Assembly (NCBI GenBank): GCA_950022655.1
Contig: OX465592.1
Location: 6,046,044 to 6,110,043, forward strand
Direction: 5' to 3'
Source: Alentia gelatinosa
Lineage: Eukaryota; Annelida; Polychaeta; Phyllodocida; Polynoidae
DNA: 64,000 nt
Below, in pieces: positions 34,301-39,100 of the stretch. Below the pieces are notes generated by a model, which saw nothing but the letters and a program-made list of their open reading frames with translations, was not told where the DNA came from and made no database searches. Every line of letters begins with the position of its first letter. Positions within the stretch are counted from its first letter, which is position 1. The position numbers and the translations under genes are program-made.

Positions 34301-36889
34301 CCTTCACTTACTCCATTAAGGTATTCCATTAAGATAGTCTTTCTCCTAATCCTATCGGATAGGATTAGGAGAAAAACTTGTGTGGAGTATGACAACAGAT
34401 ATTTTTTTATTTTGGCTGGACCAATTCCTTCTACCATTTGCCAACAATCAGCAAAATTACATTTTGTTAACGAATTATTCCAAAATTAATTACAATTTCA
34501 GCATCTTTCTTATAATTGCATAAATCAAATATCTTAAAGCTCTACTTAACACCCATCATAAGATATACCTGTTATTGCAAGAAAGGAAGAACAATATGGT
34601 TTCCCACTATGAAGATAGTATATAACACCAATGCACAACAAGTTGTCAAGTCCAGTTTTACGATATTACTCATCAGATGACCAATATGCTTGTTATTGAC
34701 AATAATCTTGCATGCTTTGTGTTAGAATTCAACAAGTTCCATTATCACAAATTTCGTTCTTCCATTATAAATGAGTTCAATAAAAATGATATCACAGACC
34801 ATATAGAAAACTTTTCAGATAATATAATTGTACCCAAATAAGACCGAATCAGATAGAACGAACAGACAACAATAGACCTGTCATTTACATATTTCACAAA
34901 TGCACACTCTTGATTTACAATCACACATAAAACTAATGCAATAACTTAACGAGTGTTTTAGTAGACCAACCCCATTAGGTACAAAAGCAAGTCTCCATCA
35001 TTATATGTCTTGTTGAACAAATCACTTAATTGGAAATAAAGTATAATTATTGTGGCTTAATTATGTTGATATAAGAGCAACCTAGTGCTGAAATTCCTTA
35101 GAACTTAAAAGCGAATAATGAAAATGAAATATAATCCCACCTTTGCCTTTTTGCTCCACTCCCCCATATTTGCCTCCTGGTGACATCAACAAACATAGGA
35201 TACAGTAAATGGCTGAATAAGCCCTTGAGGTGTAATTTCACATAAGTCAAATGCGAGTACGATTCAGATTTGTATTGCTCCAGAATTAGAATCCATAAAT
35301 AAGATAAACAAAATAGCCGAAATTCTTATGAACTTCATAATGTATAATGTAGGGGTTTCACTGGTCATATATCATAAAGAAAACAAGCACTTATACATAA
35401 GACCTATCTTTGCATCAACGACTGCATATCCAAGACTATATAGGTTATTATGTTATATTTCATCCCCAGCCCCTTCTATATATTGGCTGCAGGTAGATGG
35501 TTGTAAATGAAATAAAATCCCACCTTTGGCTGGTTGGGTCACTCCCCCATAGCGGTTGTCTGGTGACATCAAGAAATACATGGTATATTAAACGACTTAC
35601 AAATACTTCTTGTATAATTCTGCACATAATGCTTACAAAGATAAAATTTGTAAAATGGGTAGGTTGGTATGAAAGGTGTGGTATATCGGGTTCCCCTTGA
35701 GTTTTGCTAATGATTCAATTTATCGATTATGCTATAATCGAAAGATTTTCAGAGAATATTTTGTGTGATGCTATAAAAAAAACCGCTTCAAATTCATATT
35801 AACTTGGGGTTCATATACCATCCTAAATACCTTAATATCTACCCAATCGACAAATGTTCCTGAAAAATATTGGTTACCTTATTCGAATAGGGAAAGCCAT
35901 GTTGCCTATATAAACTCCAAAACAATTCAATGAATTCAAATTCGAAGATTATATGTTTCACCGATTAATATTTAACCAGGATAATCCTTGTACGTTCCCA
36001 TATGAATTATTTATGCTAATATTTCAATAGCATTAATTATCAGAAAACTAGTTACACCTGGTTAGGCCTAAAGTTATATTGCGATGCATTTTGTATGACA
36101 ATCGTATTTACAAAGTGCAAACGGATACTGGAAAAGACCAATAATATATCAGTTTAGCCTTTAGGGGGACTTAATTTCGAATTCCTAGGCCTACTACTGA
36201 GCTTGTGTGCCAACATTGGCGACACTTGCCAACATTGATGATAAAGCATTGGCCTTGGCTCTGCTTATGCAGTTGATCGAGTACCAAATCAATGTTGACA
36301 TATGATACGGTAATGTGAACCAGACCACCCGCCATAATACACAAAGCCCTATCAGCTTGAATGACAGATGTGAGCTACGTCACGTGTAGGGCCTGTGCTA
36401 TTATTGCCTCAGTAACAACTACCAAAGAACGGTGATAAACCTGAAGTGAGCGGGGATTCATCTAAACTATTTTTTGCTGGCACCAATTAAATTCCGAATG
36501 AATAACATGGTTTACTTAGTCAGTGCGTATCATACACAACCATCAAAATAAATCAGTTAATCTCATTCACCCCGATTGTCTTATAGGGTAATTTATTGCC
36601 ACAAATATGGGACGACTGGGCCATGCGCGCCGACTTAACTCGAACATCCACCCACGTTGTGAAAATTGACGTTCGCTGGTTGTAGCGGACACTGACGAAA
36701 CGCAGCCCATGATGGCCACAGACTAGCTTATTTTCCACTACAATCAAATAGCAGTCATCTCATGCAAGTATGCCCCTATAGCCCTATTATCCTATTTTTA
36801 TCCTAGAGTCATTTCATTTCGAGTCAAGATAGAAGTACACCATATAATCCCGCAAAAGATGAACACGAGTGTATCCTACCTGACGCCAT
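11417..36889 (-). CDS. EIF4B: Eukaryotic translation initiation factor 4B (eIF4B), complete multi-exon gene
   Basis: eIF4B stimulates the eIF4A helicase and helps load 40S subunits on mRNA in the cytoplasm. Coding exons in transcript order: 36880-36889, microexons 35524-35559 and 35141-35176, 33272-33409, 32075-32244, 31537-31638, 30523-30571, 29915-30019, 28857-29258, 28032-28146, 26958-26989, 26165-26384, 24569-24678, 22512-22789, 21944-22094, 17325-17448, 12373-12442, 11417-11497. All introns are GT-AG and every phase joins. With both microexons the product is 742 aa (718 without; human eIF4B is about 611). In order: basic N-terminus and [11 protein letters not shown] (28-73); RRM with RNP2 AYVGNLP and RNP1 KFGYVEF (about 109-180); DRYG repeats (181-388); [10 protein letters not shown] and [16 protein letters not shown] (398-471); [10 protein letters not shown] and [10 protein letters not shown] (509-651); C-terminal [11 protein letters not shown]. 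The last three exons rest on phase agreement and resemblance to the vertebrate C-terminus (human ASKYAAL). Confidence 0.93.
11591..11739. mobile_element. Foldback element GGGCCCGTTGAATAATCTAGG family
   Basis: The left arm GGGCCCGTTGAGTAATCTA is complementary to the right end TAGATTACTAAATAGG; the inner arms carry TTTTCTGTAC and GTACAGAAAAG. Related copies at 25022-25223, 43050-43208 (with part at 43216-43290) and 56427-56644. Confidence 0.7.
12373..12442 (-). CDS. EIF4B: eIF4B exon: [17 protein letters not shown]
   Basis: 70 nt, acceptor TTTAACTTGCAG, donor GTAAGTGTCCC. Encodes [16 protein letters not shown] and YSEKSDK, ending in phase 0. Only one frame is open, and it is the one that joins the flanking exons. 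Confidence 0.78.
12659..12890 (+). mobile_element. CAGGGATGTC MITE, family A (eIF4B intron)
   Basis: Starts CAGGGATGTCCAGG and shows the GTGGAAATACTTTTCATGT, CTGCCTTACAGAGACTGAG and GTTTTATTGGCGTGAATG landmarks of family A; the right end is diverged. Confidence 0.6.
13275..13296. repeat. Poly-G tract (22 nt)
   Basis: A run of 22 G following GGGCCC. An opposite-strand frame through it (poly-proline) is an artefact. Confidence 0.9.
14374..14609 (+). mobile_element. CAGGGATGTC MITE, family A (eIF4B intron)
   Basis: CAGGGACGTTATTTGGAGTC at the left, CTGCCTCAGGGAGACC and GGCATGTGGCTGAGGGTCTG inside, and GAAAACTGCCATCTCTG at the right, giving near-complementary termini. Confidence 0.7.
14972..15148 (+). 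mobile_element. CAGGGATGAAAG MITE, family B, with 6-bp target duplication
   Basis: Left end CAGGGATGAAAGACAGGAC, right end CTTGCATCCCTG, flanked on both sides by TACTAT. Contains ATTATTTTGGAACAGAAT and TCTAGTGTTGCCGGTG, landmarks shared with 24713, 30319 and 42005. 177 bp, no coding capacity; hAT-like by its CAGGG end. Confidence 0.75.
15160..15530. repeat. Foldback GAAACCTATGAAAGTTTA family F
   Basis: Starts TATAGAGGAAACCTATGAAAG, centres on CATGTGAATTACCTAGCG, and ends CCATGGGGTGAGATAAAAG. Contains two copies of CCTATGAAAGTTTA. Related copies at 23140-23345, 31733-32035, 53418-53718 and 57150-57305. Confidence 0.65.
15880..16190 (-). mobile_element. tRNA-Thr-derived SINE (eIF4B intron)
   Basis: Minus orientation, with tRNA-like head including GTGGGTTCGAGTCCCACC, the CAGCAATGATAGATTTACTG body and an AAATCAAACCAAAC tail. 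Confidence 0.8.
16516..16715. repeat. Foldback TTATCTCACCC family E
   Basis: CATCTCACCCTGTTATTTTTC to CAGGGTGAGATAAAATC, followed by GAAACCCACTCAATGAAAAT and an inner palindrome around TTCACTCAGCCTCGCTTCG. Related at 26537-26835, 47280-47560 (inverse) and 61371-61600. Confidence 0.65.
16725..17245 (+). repeat. Dispersed foldback repeat (copy split by a MITE)
   Basis: Same order as the repeat at 1075-1300 (CATGCTGTACAAG...GGTGCATATTTGCAG...GGCATGGGTATATAGTAA), interrupted by the TA-flanked element at 17021-17216. Confidence 0.75.
17021..17216. mobile_element. pogo/Tigger-like MITE with TA duplication
   Basis: Left end CAGTAAAACCCCACTTCTGG; inverse right end CAGTGAAACCCTGCTTAAGG; flanked by TA on each side. 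CAGTRAAACC ends plus a TA target are typical of pogo-group mariners. The matching uninterrupted site is visible at 1243-1248. 196 bp, non-autonomous. Confidence 0.8.
17325..17448 (-). CDS. EIF4B: eIF4B exon: GC-rich Gly/Arg linker
   Basis: 124 nt, acceptor TTCTGTGTGTAG, donor GTAAGTAATAGG. Strikingly GC-rich against AT-rich flanks. In the frame required by phase it reads [18 protein letters not shown], then [17 protein letters not shown], an RGG-like linker. It starts with two codon bases and ends in phase 2, matching both neighbours. The other two frames have less sensible content. Confidence 0.75.
17795..17950 (-). repeat. SINE-like tail (TTTAACGTCCCAGGGGACC)
   Basis: GTTTGTTTGTGGTTTAACG followed by TCCCAGGGGACCCTGAGGG; a related TCCAAGGGGACCCTGAGGG occurs at about 19480-19500. 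Looks like the 3' part of a second SINE family. Confidence 0.5.
18380..18626 (+). repeat. Dispersed repeat shared with 9885-10140
   Basis: CATCTAATGCCACACCACAG, AGTTTGTTTACGCTGCCGA and CCCACTTTGCATATAACC match the inverse of the copy at 9885-10140. Confidence 0.7.
18726..18937 (+). mobile_element. CAGGGATGTC MITE, family A (eIF4B intron)
   Basis: Left end CAGGGATGTCAGTTAAGGTC, right end GAAAACTGACATCTCTG; internal TGGCCATGGCATGG and CACTGTTTTATTGGCGTAAA. Confidence 0.75.
18960..19110 (-). mobile_element. Second tRNA-like SINE head
   Basis: On the minus strand AGTGCTCAGTTGGTAGCACG resembles a tRNA A box/D arm, followed by GCGATATCGCAGG-like sequence. A related unit is at 20225-20365. No tRNA cloverleaf could be completed. 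Confidence 0.45.
19169..19395 (-). mobile_element. tRNA-Thr-derived SINE, head truncated
   Basis: Minus orientation. The AACAAACAAACGAACAAAC tail and the body are present; the tRNA-like part is cut short after GAGTCCCACTGCAG. Confidence 0.7.
20225..20365 (-). mobile_element. Second tRNA-like SINE head
   Basis: The minus strand has GGCAGGATAGCTCAGTTAGT and a CTGGGATTCAGCTG B-box-like stretch. Same family as 18960-19110. Confidence 0.5.
20630..20760. repeat. GGGCCATCCATAAAGTACG-type element fragment
   Basis: GGGACCATCCATTAGGTGTG, TACGCAGAATTTCCGAAAAT and CGCAATAGAACAAAGAAGGA match parts of the complete element at 52435-52584. Confidence 0.6.
21333..21475 (+). repeat. 38-bp tandem repeat, about 3.7 copies
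   Basis: Nearly identical units of CTGTTTATGGATGATCTTGT followed by GCGCAGAAGCTGGCATTC. The unit carries the TATGGATG and GCAGAA words of the adjoining GGGCCATCC element, from which it probably arose. Confidence 0.85.
21476..21660. repeat. GGGCCATCC-family element, partly duplicated
   Basis: Two successive copies of GAAGGAGCATACGCAA...TTTTACCCCCAACAC...GTGCGTA, ending TTTATGGATGGCCCC. The ORFs through it are not genes. Confidence 0.65.
21944..22094 (-). CDS. EIF4B: eIF4B exon: second and third NxWxK repeats
   Basis: 151 nt, acceptor TTGATTTTCAG, proposed donor AAGG|GTGGGTACC (phase 1). Encodes [16 protein letters not shown] and [16 protein letters not shown], then a charged SKNNGEKG end. 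If not spliced here, the frame runs 18 more codons to a TAG at 21888-21890. The spliced form is preferred because the next exon fits in phase and leads to an eIF4B-like C-terminus. Confidence 0.85.
22512..22789 (-). CDS. EIF4B: eIF4B exon: [12 protein letters not shown] repeat
   Basis: 278 nt, acceptor GTGTGCTTCAG, donor GTATGGCTA, ending in phase 0. Encodes [30 protein letters not shown] and [20 protein letters not shown]. Vertebrate eIF4B has APPPKENAWVKRS here. Confidence 0.94.
22880..23137 (+). mobile_element. CAGGGATGTC MITE, family A, 5' end replaced
   Basis: GAAACATTTTTTTATGTTG to GAAAACTGACATCTCTG of family A; the left terminus is replaced by a GGGGCCATCCATGAAGTA fragment, indicating nested or recombined elements. 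Confidence 0.65.
23140..23345. repeat. Foldback family F copy
   Basis: GGAAACCTATGAAAGTTTATGGTCA, CATAAACTTGAATAGGTTTC, and CATTGAGTATTTTTTCTAAA blocks as at 15160-15530. Confidence 0.6.
23421..23560 (+). mobile_element. Family B MITE fragment
   Basis: Starts CAGGGATGATAGTCAGGATT, with ATTATTCTAGAACATAATGA inside; the right end is diverged. Confidence 0.55.
23572..23625 (-). mobile_element. SINE 3' tail fragment
   Basis: TTGTTTGTTTGAGTAGTTTA followed by ACGTCCAATTTGTTC, the 3' end of the tRNA-Thr SINE in minus orientation. Confidence 0.6.
23702..23721. repeat. Poly-C tract (20 nt)
   Basis: A C20 run inside a GGGCCATCC-family fragment (23650-23755). Confidence 0.9.
24569..24678 (-). CDS. 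EIF4B: eIF4B exon: serine-rich segment
   Basis: 110 nt, acceptor GGTTTTCAG, donor GTACATGAC. Encodes [17 protein letters not shown] and [16 protein letters not shown], a low-complexity basic/serine stretch like the phosphorylated region of vertebrate eIF4B. A family B MITE begins 34 nt upstream of the acceptor. Confidence 0.88.
24713..24887 (+). mobile_element. Family B MITE, 34 nt upstream of an eIF4B acceptor
   Basis: CAGGGATGAATGTCGGGACT at the left, ATTATTTTGGAACAGAACG and TCTAGTGTTGCCGGTG inside, diverged right end CTGCTGCCCTTAA. Confidence 0.72.
25022..25223. mobile_element. Foldback element GGGCCCGTTGAATAATCTAGG family
   Basis: GGGGTCTGTTGAATAATCTA to TTAGATTATTCAAAGGGCTC, with TTTTCTGAACCT and GAGAAAAGGGTC inner arms. 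Lies in an eIF4B intron. Confidence 0.72.
25291..25400. repeat. (TA)n microsatellite
   Basis: About 90 bp of uninterrupted TA followed by TAAATATA variants, in an eIF4B intron. The (Y/I)n open frames across it are artefacts. Confidence 0.95.
26165..26384 (-). CDS. EIF4B: eIF4B exon: [16 protein letters not shown] signature
   Basis: 220 nt, acceptor CATTGACAG, donor GTATGGTGA. Encodes [16 protein letters not shown], then [18 protein letters not shown] and [13 protein letters not shown], the most diagnostic stretch of eIF4B (human PKLNLKPRS and [18 protein letters not shown]). The long open frame running past its donor is read-through. Confidence 0.96.
26415..26490 (+). mobile_element. Family A MITE fragment, about 31 nt from an eIF4B acceptor
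   Basis: GGGACGTTAGTTGGGGTCAG, then TTCCATGTGGAATTTACTAC and CTCAGGGAGACC; the rest is lost. Confidence 0.6.
26537..26835. repeat. Foldback family E copy
   Basis: TTATCTCATCCCAGTATTTT...AAGGGGTAAGATATAATC, GAAACCCACTCAATGAAAAT and a palindromic core near TTCACAAAGCTTTGCGTCGT. Confidence 0.65.
26958..26989 (-). CDS. EIF4B: eIF4B 32-nt linker exon ([10 protein letters not shown])
   Basis: A 32-nt exon between acceptor TTTGTTGTAG and donor GTAAGTACC. It is needed by phase: the previous exon ends in phase 2 and the next starts with two bases of a codon. Encodes [11 protein letters not shown]. Confidence 0.8.
27151..27225 (+). mobile_element. Family A MITE fragment
   Basis: CAGGGATGTCAGTCGGGGTC through TTTTTCATGTGGAATTCACT, truncated after CTGCCTCAC. 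Confidence 0.65.
28032..28146 (-). CDS. EIF4B: eIF4B exon: [11 protein letters not shown] and [14 protein letters not shown]
   Basis: 115 nt, acceptor GTTTTGCAG, donor GTATGTGTC. Encodes [16 protein letters not shown], close to vertebrate RRAFGSGYRRDDDYRGG, followed by DRYG repeats. A MITE of the CAGGGATG family A starts about 16 nt upstream of the acceptor. Confidence 0.93.
28162..28430 (+). mobile_element. Family A MITE, about 16 nt from an eIF4B acceptor
   Basis: ATGTCAGTTGGGGGTCAG, TTTTTCGTGTGGATTTTTCT, TCTTTGTTGGCCATGGAATG, GTTTTATTGGTGTAAATGTG, diverged right end. Confidence 0.7.
28857..29258 (-). CDS. EIF4B: eIF4B exon: expanded FGDRDR (DRYG) repeats
   Basis: 402 nt, phase 1 at both ends, acceptor TTTTCCAG, donor GTAAGTCTC. 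Encodes about a dozen G-G/S-F-G-D-R-D-R units, several extended by another DR, ending with YGDRER and [10 protein letters not shown]. This is the DRYG-rich region used by eIF4B for self-association and eIF3 contact, more regular here than the vertebrate version I recall. The repeats leave long open frames on the opposite strand that are not genes. Confidence 0.92.
29915..30019 (-). CDS. EIF4B: eIF4B exon: start of DRYG region ([12 protein letters not shown])
   Basis: 105 nt, phase 1 at both ends, acceptor GTAAATCAG, donor GTGAGTTTG. Encodes [18 protein letters not shown] then [12 protein letters not shown], like the DTDWRARP stretch after the vertebrate RRM. Confidence 0.9.
30319..30502 (+). 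mobile_element. Family B MITE in eIF4B intron
   Basis: CAGGAATGAAAGTTGGGACT, ATTATTTTGGAGCAGAATGG, TCTAGTGTTGCCGGTG, right end ACTTGTATCCCAG. Ends 20 nt downstream of the donor of exon 30523-30571. Confidence 0.7.
30523..30571 (-). CDS. EIF4B: eIF4B exon: end of RRM ([13 protein letters not shown])
   Basis: 49 nt, acceptor TTTTTCAG, donor GTAAGTA. Encodes [16 protein letters not shown], matching the last RRM strand of vertebrate eIF4B (RRIRVDVADQAQ). A family B MITE (30319-30502) ends 20 nt beyond its donor. Confidence 0.93.
31537..31638 (-). CDS. EIF4B: eIF4B exon: second half of the RRM (RNP1)
   Basis: 102 nt, exactly 34 codons, phase 0 on both sides; acceptor CCACGGTCAG, donor GTAAGAATT. 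Encodes [18 protein letters not shown] and [18 protein letters not shown] is RNP1 of the RNA-binding surface. Confidence 0.95.
31733..32035. repeat. Foldback family F copy (eIF4B intron)
   Basis: TTATCTCACCCCTGGTATTTT..., GGGGTGAGATAAATTCAG, then GGTCAGAGCTTGTATCCC and its complement-like GGGATACGAGGTCCGAATC around the core TTCACCTTGTGAATGAC. Confidence 0.65.
32075..32244 (-). CDS. EIF4B: eIF4B exon: first half of the RRM (RNP2)
   Basis: 170 nt, acceptor TTTTGTTGTAG, donor GTGAGTAGC, ending in phase 0. Encodes [12 protein letters not shown], characteristic of eIF4B just before its RRM, and RNP2 [19 protein letters not shown]-type MITE starts 30 nt upstream of the acceptor. Confidence 0.95.
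32275..32536 (+). mobile_element. Family A MITE with TATCCA duplication, 30 nt from an eIF4B acceptor
   Basis: The most complete copy: CAGGGATGTCAGCTGTGGTC to GAAAACTGTCATCCCTG, with TATCCA on both sides. 262 bp, no coding capacity. The CAGGG ends suggest a hAT-like origin, but a 6-bp duplication is short for that group. Confidence 0.8.
32766..32900. repeat. GGGCCATCC-family element, diverged
   Basis: GGGGCCATCCAAAAAGTTTG to CGCAGACATACTTTATAGC; weak inverted termini like 52435-52584. Confidence 0.55.
33272..33409 (-). CDS. EIF4B: eIF4B exon: basic N-terminus and SWADEVEEE motif
   Basis: 138 nt, acceptor TTGTTGCAG, donor GTAAGTATT. Encodes [13 protein letters not shown], then [10 protein letters not shown], then [13 protein letters not shown]. 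The lysine-rich start and the SWAD(E) acidic motif match the eIF4B N-terminus upstream of the RRM. Confidence 0.93.
34341..34373. repeat. 33-bp perfect inverted repeat in eIF4B intron
   Basis: TTCTCCTAATCCTATC, one G, then its exact complement GATAGGATTAGGAGAA: 16-bp arms with a one-base centre. Confidence 0.85.
35141..35176 (-). CDS. EIF4B: eIF4B microexon B (36 nt, encodes [12 protein letters not shown])
   Basis: A second 36-nt phase-1 symmetric exon with the same acceptor context (GTCACCAG) and donor (GTGGGATTA) as microexon A. Reads [12 protein letters not shown] and shares YGGV.Q with A. A only, B only, both or neither would all keep the eIF4B frame. Confidence 0.6.
35524..35559 (-). 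CDS. EIF4B: eIF4B microexon A (36 nt, encodes [12 protein letters not shown])
   Basis: A 36-nt candidate exon between acceptor GTCACCAG and donor GTGGGATT. Phase 1 at both ends, so it can be included or skipped without shifting the frame. Reads [12 protein letters not shown] in the frame set by exon 1. Flanks and core resemble microexon B about 380 bp downstream, so one is probably a duplicate of the other. I know of no such segment in vertebrate eIF4B; it may be alternative. Confidence 0.6.
36880..36889 (-). CDS. EIF4B: eIF4B exon 1 (start codon exon)
   Basis: Only ten coding bases, ATGGCGTCAG, followed by donor GTAGGATAC; the exon ends in phase 1. The ATG lies in a CCAAGATGGCG context, which is also a YY1-type motif common at housekeeping promoters. 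Joined to the next large exon it gives M-A-S-A-P-T-K-K, like the MAASAKKK start of vertebrate eIF4B. Confidence 0.8.
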
Positions 36890-37142
36890 CTTGGTTTCGT
36901 GATGGCTCCAGTACCCGGATGCTTGTCAAAATCTAATTTTTCTCCTAGTGAATATAATTTAAAGTATGAGATGTGATCTTTTGTCGTTAAGATAAACAGA
37001 ATATGTTATGAAACCATATGAAAAAAACCTAGGGGAAATATCAGAATATCTTAATAACCACCCAAAGTTCCGTACTTTTAGCTGCTTCCGGTTGAGCAAA
37101 TTCTGTCACATCTTTACGGTCGCGCAGAAAATAATCTTCAAA
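36890..37142. promoter_or_regulatory. Probable eIF4B promoter, possibly divergent with LZTFL1
   Basis: The stretch upstream of the eIF4B ATG faces rightwards towards LZTFL1 on the plus strand. It contains an ETS-type CTTCCGG at 37085-37091 and a CpG-bearing TTTACGGTCGCGC just after it; the eIF4B start codon lies in an AAGATGGCG (YY1-like) context. No TATA box at a suitable place. The LZTFL1 transcription start is unknown, so bidirectionality is inference. Confidence 0.4.
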
Positions 37143-37268
37143 ATGGTAACCTTTTCACATGTTTTACACTCATGACGATTACTAGAGACATTCCTTATCT
37201 ATGTTTTAAGTGGTTGGTATTAGTAGGTTCTTCATATTTATTAAATGTAAGCCTGATCGTGAGAAAGC

Positions 37269-37439
37269 ATGACAGATTCTGAGTGCATTCCGAAGCAGAC
37301 AGTTTTGGGGCTTCGAAAGCTTCATTGGAAACGGCTGCCGCCGGACTTGAGGTTGACGCGGCAGCGAGCGTTGCTGCCGCGATTTGCACCGCCAATTTCC
37401 AAAAAATACACATTACCAAATGTTTCAAGCACGTTCTAA
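37269..37439 (+). CDS. Unrecognised 56-aa ORF in a GC-rich island
   Basis: ATG with A at -3 opens a 56-codon frame beginning MTDSECIPKQTVLGLRKL, ending PNVSSTF before TAA. It lies in the only GC-rich island between eIF4B and the first LZTFL1 coding exon. Other frames are also open here, so it may simply be the LZTFL1 5' exon/UTR. I do not recognise the peptide. Confidence 0.2.
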   Translation: MTDSECIPKQTVLGLRKLHWKRLPPDLRLTRQRALLPRFAPPISKKYTLPNVSSTF

Positions 37440-37699
37440 CGAAGCCTTTTTTTTATATCTTATTCATCATGGCTTTAATTCAAAGCACGAGGACTACAAA
37501 GCATTCTCTGGTGTCAGTCGTCACTGTTTCACGTTGTTTTCAGTACATTACATTACACATTTACAGCCTACTACAGCTTCGGGCGACATCTGACTAGGAC
37601 TTATATTTGTTTGTGTATATATTTATATATATTTGGTCTATTATGGGTCCGTGATCAAAGGAAACATTCTATAATCTGCTATCTAGATCTATAGACAAA

Positions 37700-38540
37700 C
37701 AATAATCGATATTATCCTACCTTTCATATAAATTTCCCTGGCCTAGACTTTATCCTACCAAGGCTCATATAAATCTCCATAGACTTAACATGGTGTGACT
37801 GTATGCCACGGTTATGGCATAAAATATTGATATGCCACTGGTGACATATGAAGTAAAAAACATGTGACAGGGTAGGATAAAATCTAAACATCACGAAATT
37901 TCATATGGTTGTTTATATGCCATTCATTGTCTTCCGCTACAGATATCACTCAGCTCCGCTTCGTGATATCATTCCGCGAAGACAACTCATGCCATATAAA
38001 CAATCATATGAAATATCGTGATGTTTCATAATAGTATGCCACAGTTATGCCATTAATTACTAAGTATTCATATGCCACGCATGACATATGAAGTTAAAAA
38101 CACATGACATGGTACATTGGTAGGATATCTAAACGTCACTCAATGTCATATGCTTCTTTACATGGTGTTTGTTGTCTTCTGCTAGAGATATCATTCAGCC
38201 CTGCTTCTTTATATCATACTGTGAAGACAATCCACACCATATAAACAATCGTATCAAATTTCATGATGTTACTTGATATTATCCCACCCCTCATATAATT
38301 CTCCCTTGACTTAATATGCTGTGACTATGCCACGTGTGACATATGAAAATAAAAACATGTGACAGGTAGGATAAAATCTAAACATCACTCAATTTCAGAT
38401 AATTGTTTACATGGCATTTTTTGTCTTCCGCTACATATATCACTCAGCTCCGTTTCATGATATCGTTCGGCAACGAAACCTCATGCCATAAAAACAATAA
38501 TATGAAGTTTTGTGATGTTTCTTGATATTTTTGTGGACAG
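37700..38540. repeat. Three tandem copies of foldback family G
   Basis: TTATCCTACC...CTCATATAAAT, GACATATGAAGTAAAAAACA, GGGTAGGATAAAATCTAAAC and the core CACTCAGCTCCGCTTCGTGA recur three times head to tail with decreasing identity. Single copies at 43314-43555 (inverse) and 54115-54350. Confidence 0.75.
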
Positions 38541-38689
38541 ACGGCTGTACACCTTTCAAGTATTGTTATTCCAATATAAAGGTAAATTCTGTTGGGGCAG
38601 GGTTGGTTGTACTGGTTAGGTTAACCGGTAATTCTTTCACAGGCTAACTGCACAACTGCAAAAGAGCATCGTGTCTGCACAAGGCACTT

Positions 38690-38970
38690 TACTCTTTATC
38701 TCACCCCTGGTATTTTTGTCCCATTTTTTCTCCATGCCCCTACCAGTATTGCAGTCCGTTTTCAATGGTTTATATCCTGTGTGTCATCCATTCTTTTAGT
38801 ATGTACAGGGGTGAGATAGATACAGAAAACAACTTATTTTGGTCAAAGTTGTTGTTCTCCCACTCCTTTTAATGCTACATGATATTCACCCAACTGTCGC
38901 CTGGTTCATATCACTCCGCATCAAACTCGTAGAGAACAATGACTTTGACCAAAACTTGCTGGTTTCTTCG
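38690..38970. repeat. Foldback repeat related to families E/F
   Basis: TTATCTCACCCCTGGTATTT...CAGGGGTGAGATAGATACAG, then GGTCAAAGTTGTTGTTCTCC and its inverse GAGAACAATGACTTTGACC. Confidence 0.6.
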
Positions 38971-39061
38971 TGAATGTTTCAAGCACATTACACCTCCATA
39001 ACTCCTGGGGGTGTTTTTTATTGTATAAATGCTTGTCAAACACCTCCTTACCTCTCCACAG

Positions 39062-39100
39062 TCCAGGTCGCGTGGATCTTCAGCAATGGAGGCTCAAGAG
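39062..39100 (+). CDS. LZTFL1: LZTFL1 candidate start exon (MEAQE)
   Basis: A pyrimidine-rich acceptor (CCTTACCTCTCCACAG) is followed by 24 nt of leader, then ATGGAGGCTCAAGAG (coding 39086-39100) and donor GTAACACC. It ends in phase 0, as exon 2 requires, giving MEAQE-SALGLNEHH against human MAELGLNEHH. Alternatives are an ATG at 37143 immediately followed by GTAACC, or an unspliced upstream ATG at 42268. Confidence 0.45.

Noticed and set aside
37143..37145. LZTFL1 start as an isolated ATG followed by GTAACC
   Set aside because: Phase fits and it is near the probable promoter, but the 39062-39100 block has both a good acceptor and donor and gives a more family-like MEAQE start. Not excluded.
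37195..37597. Ala-rich ORFs on both strands of the GC island
   Set aside because: All frames are open because of local GC content; at most a 5' leader or the low-confidence 56-codon frame.
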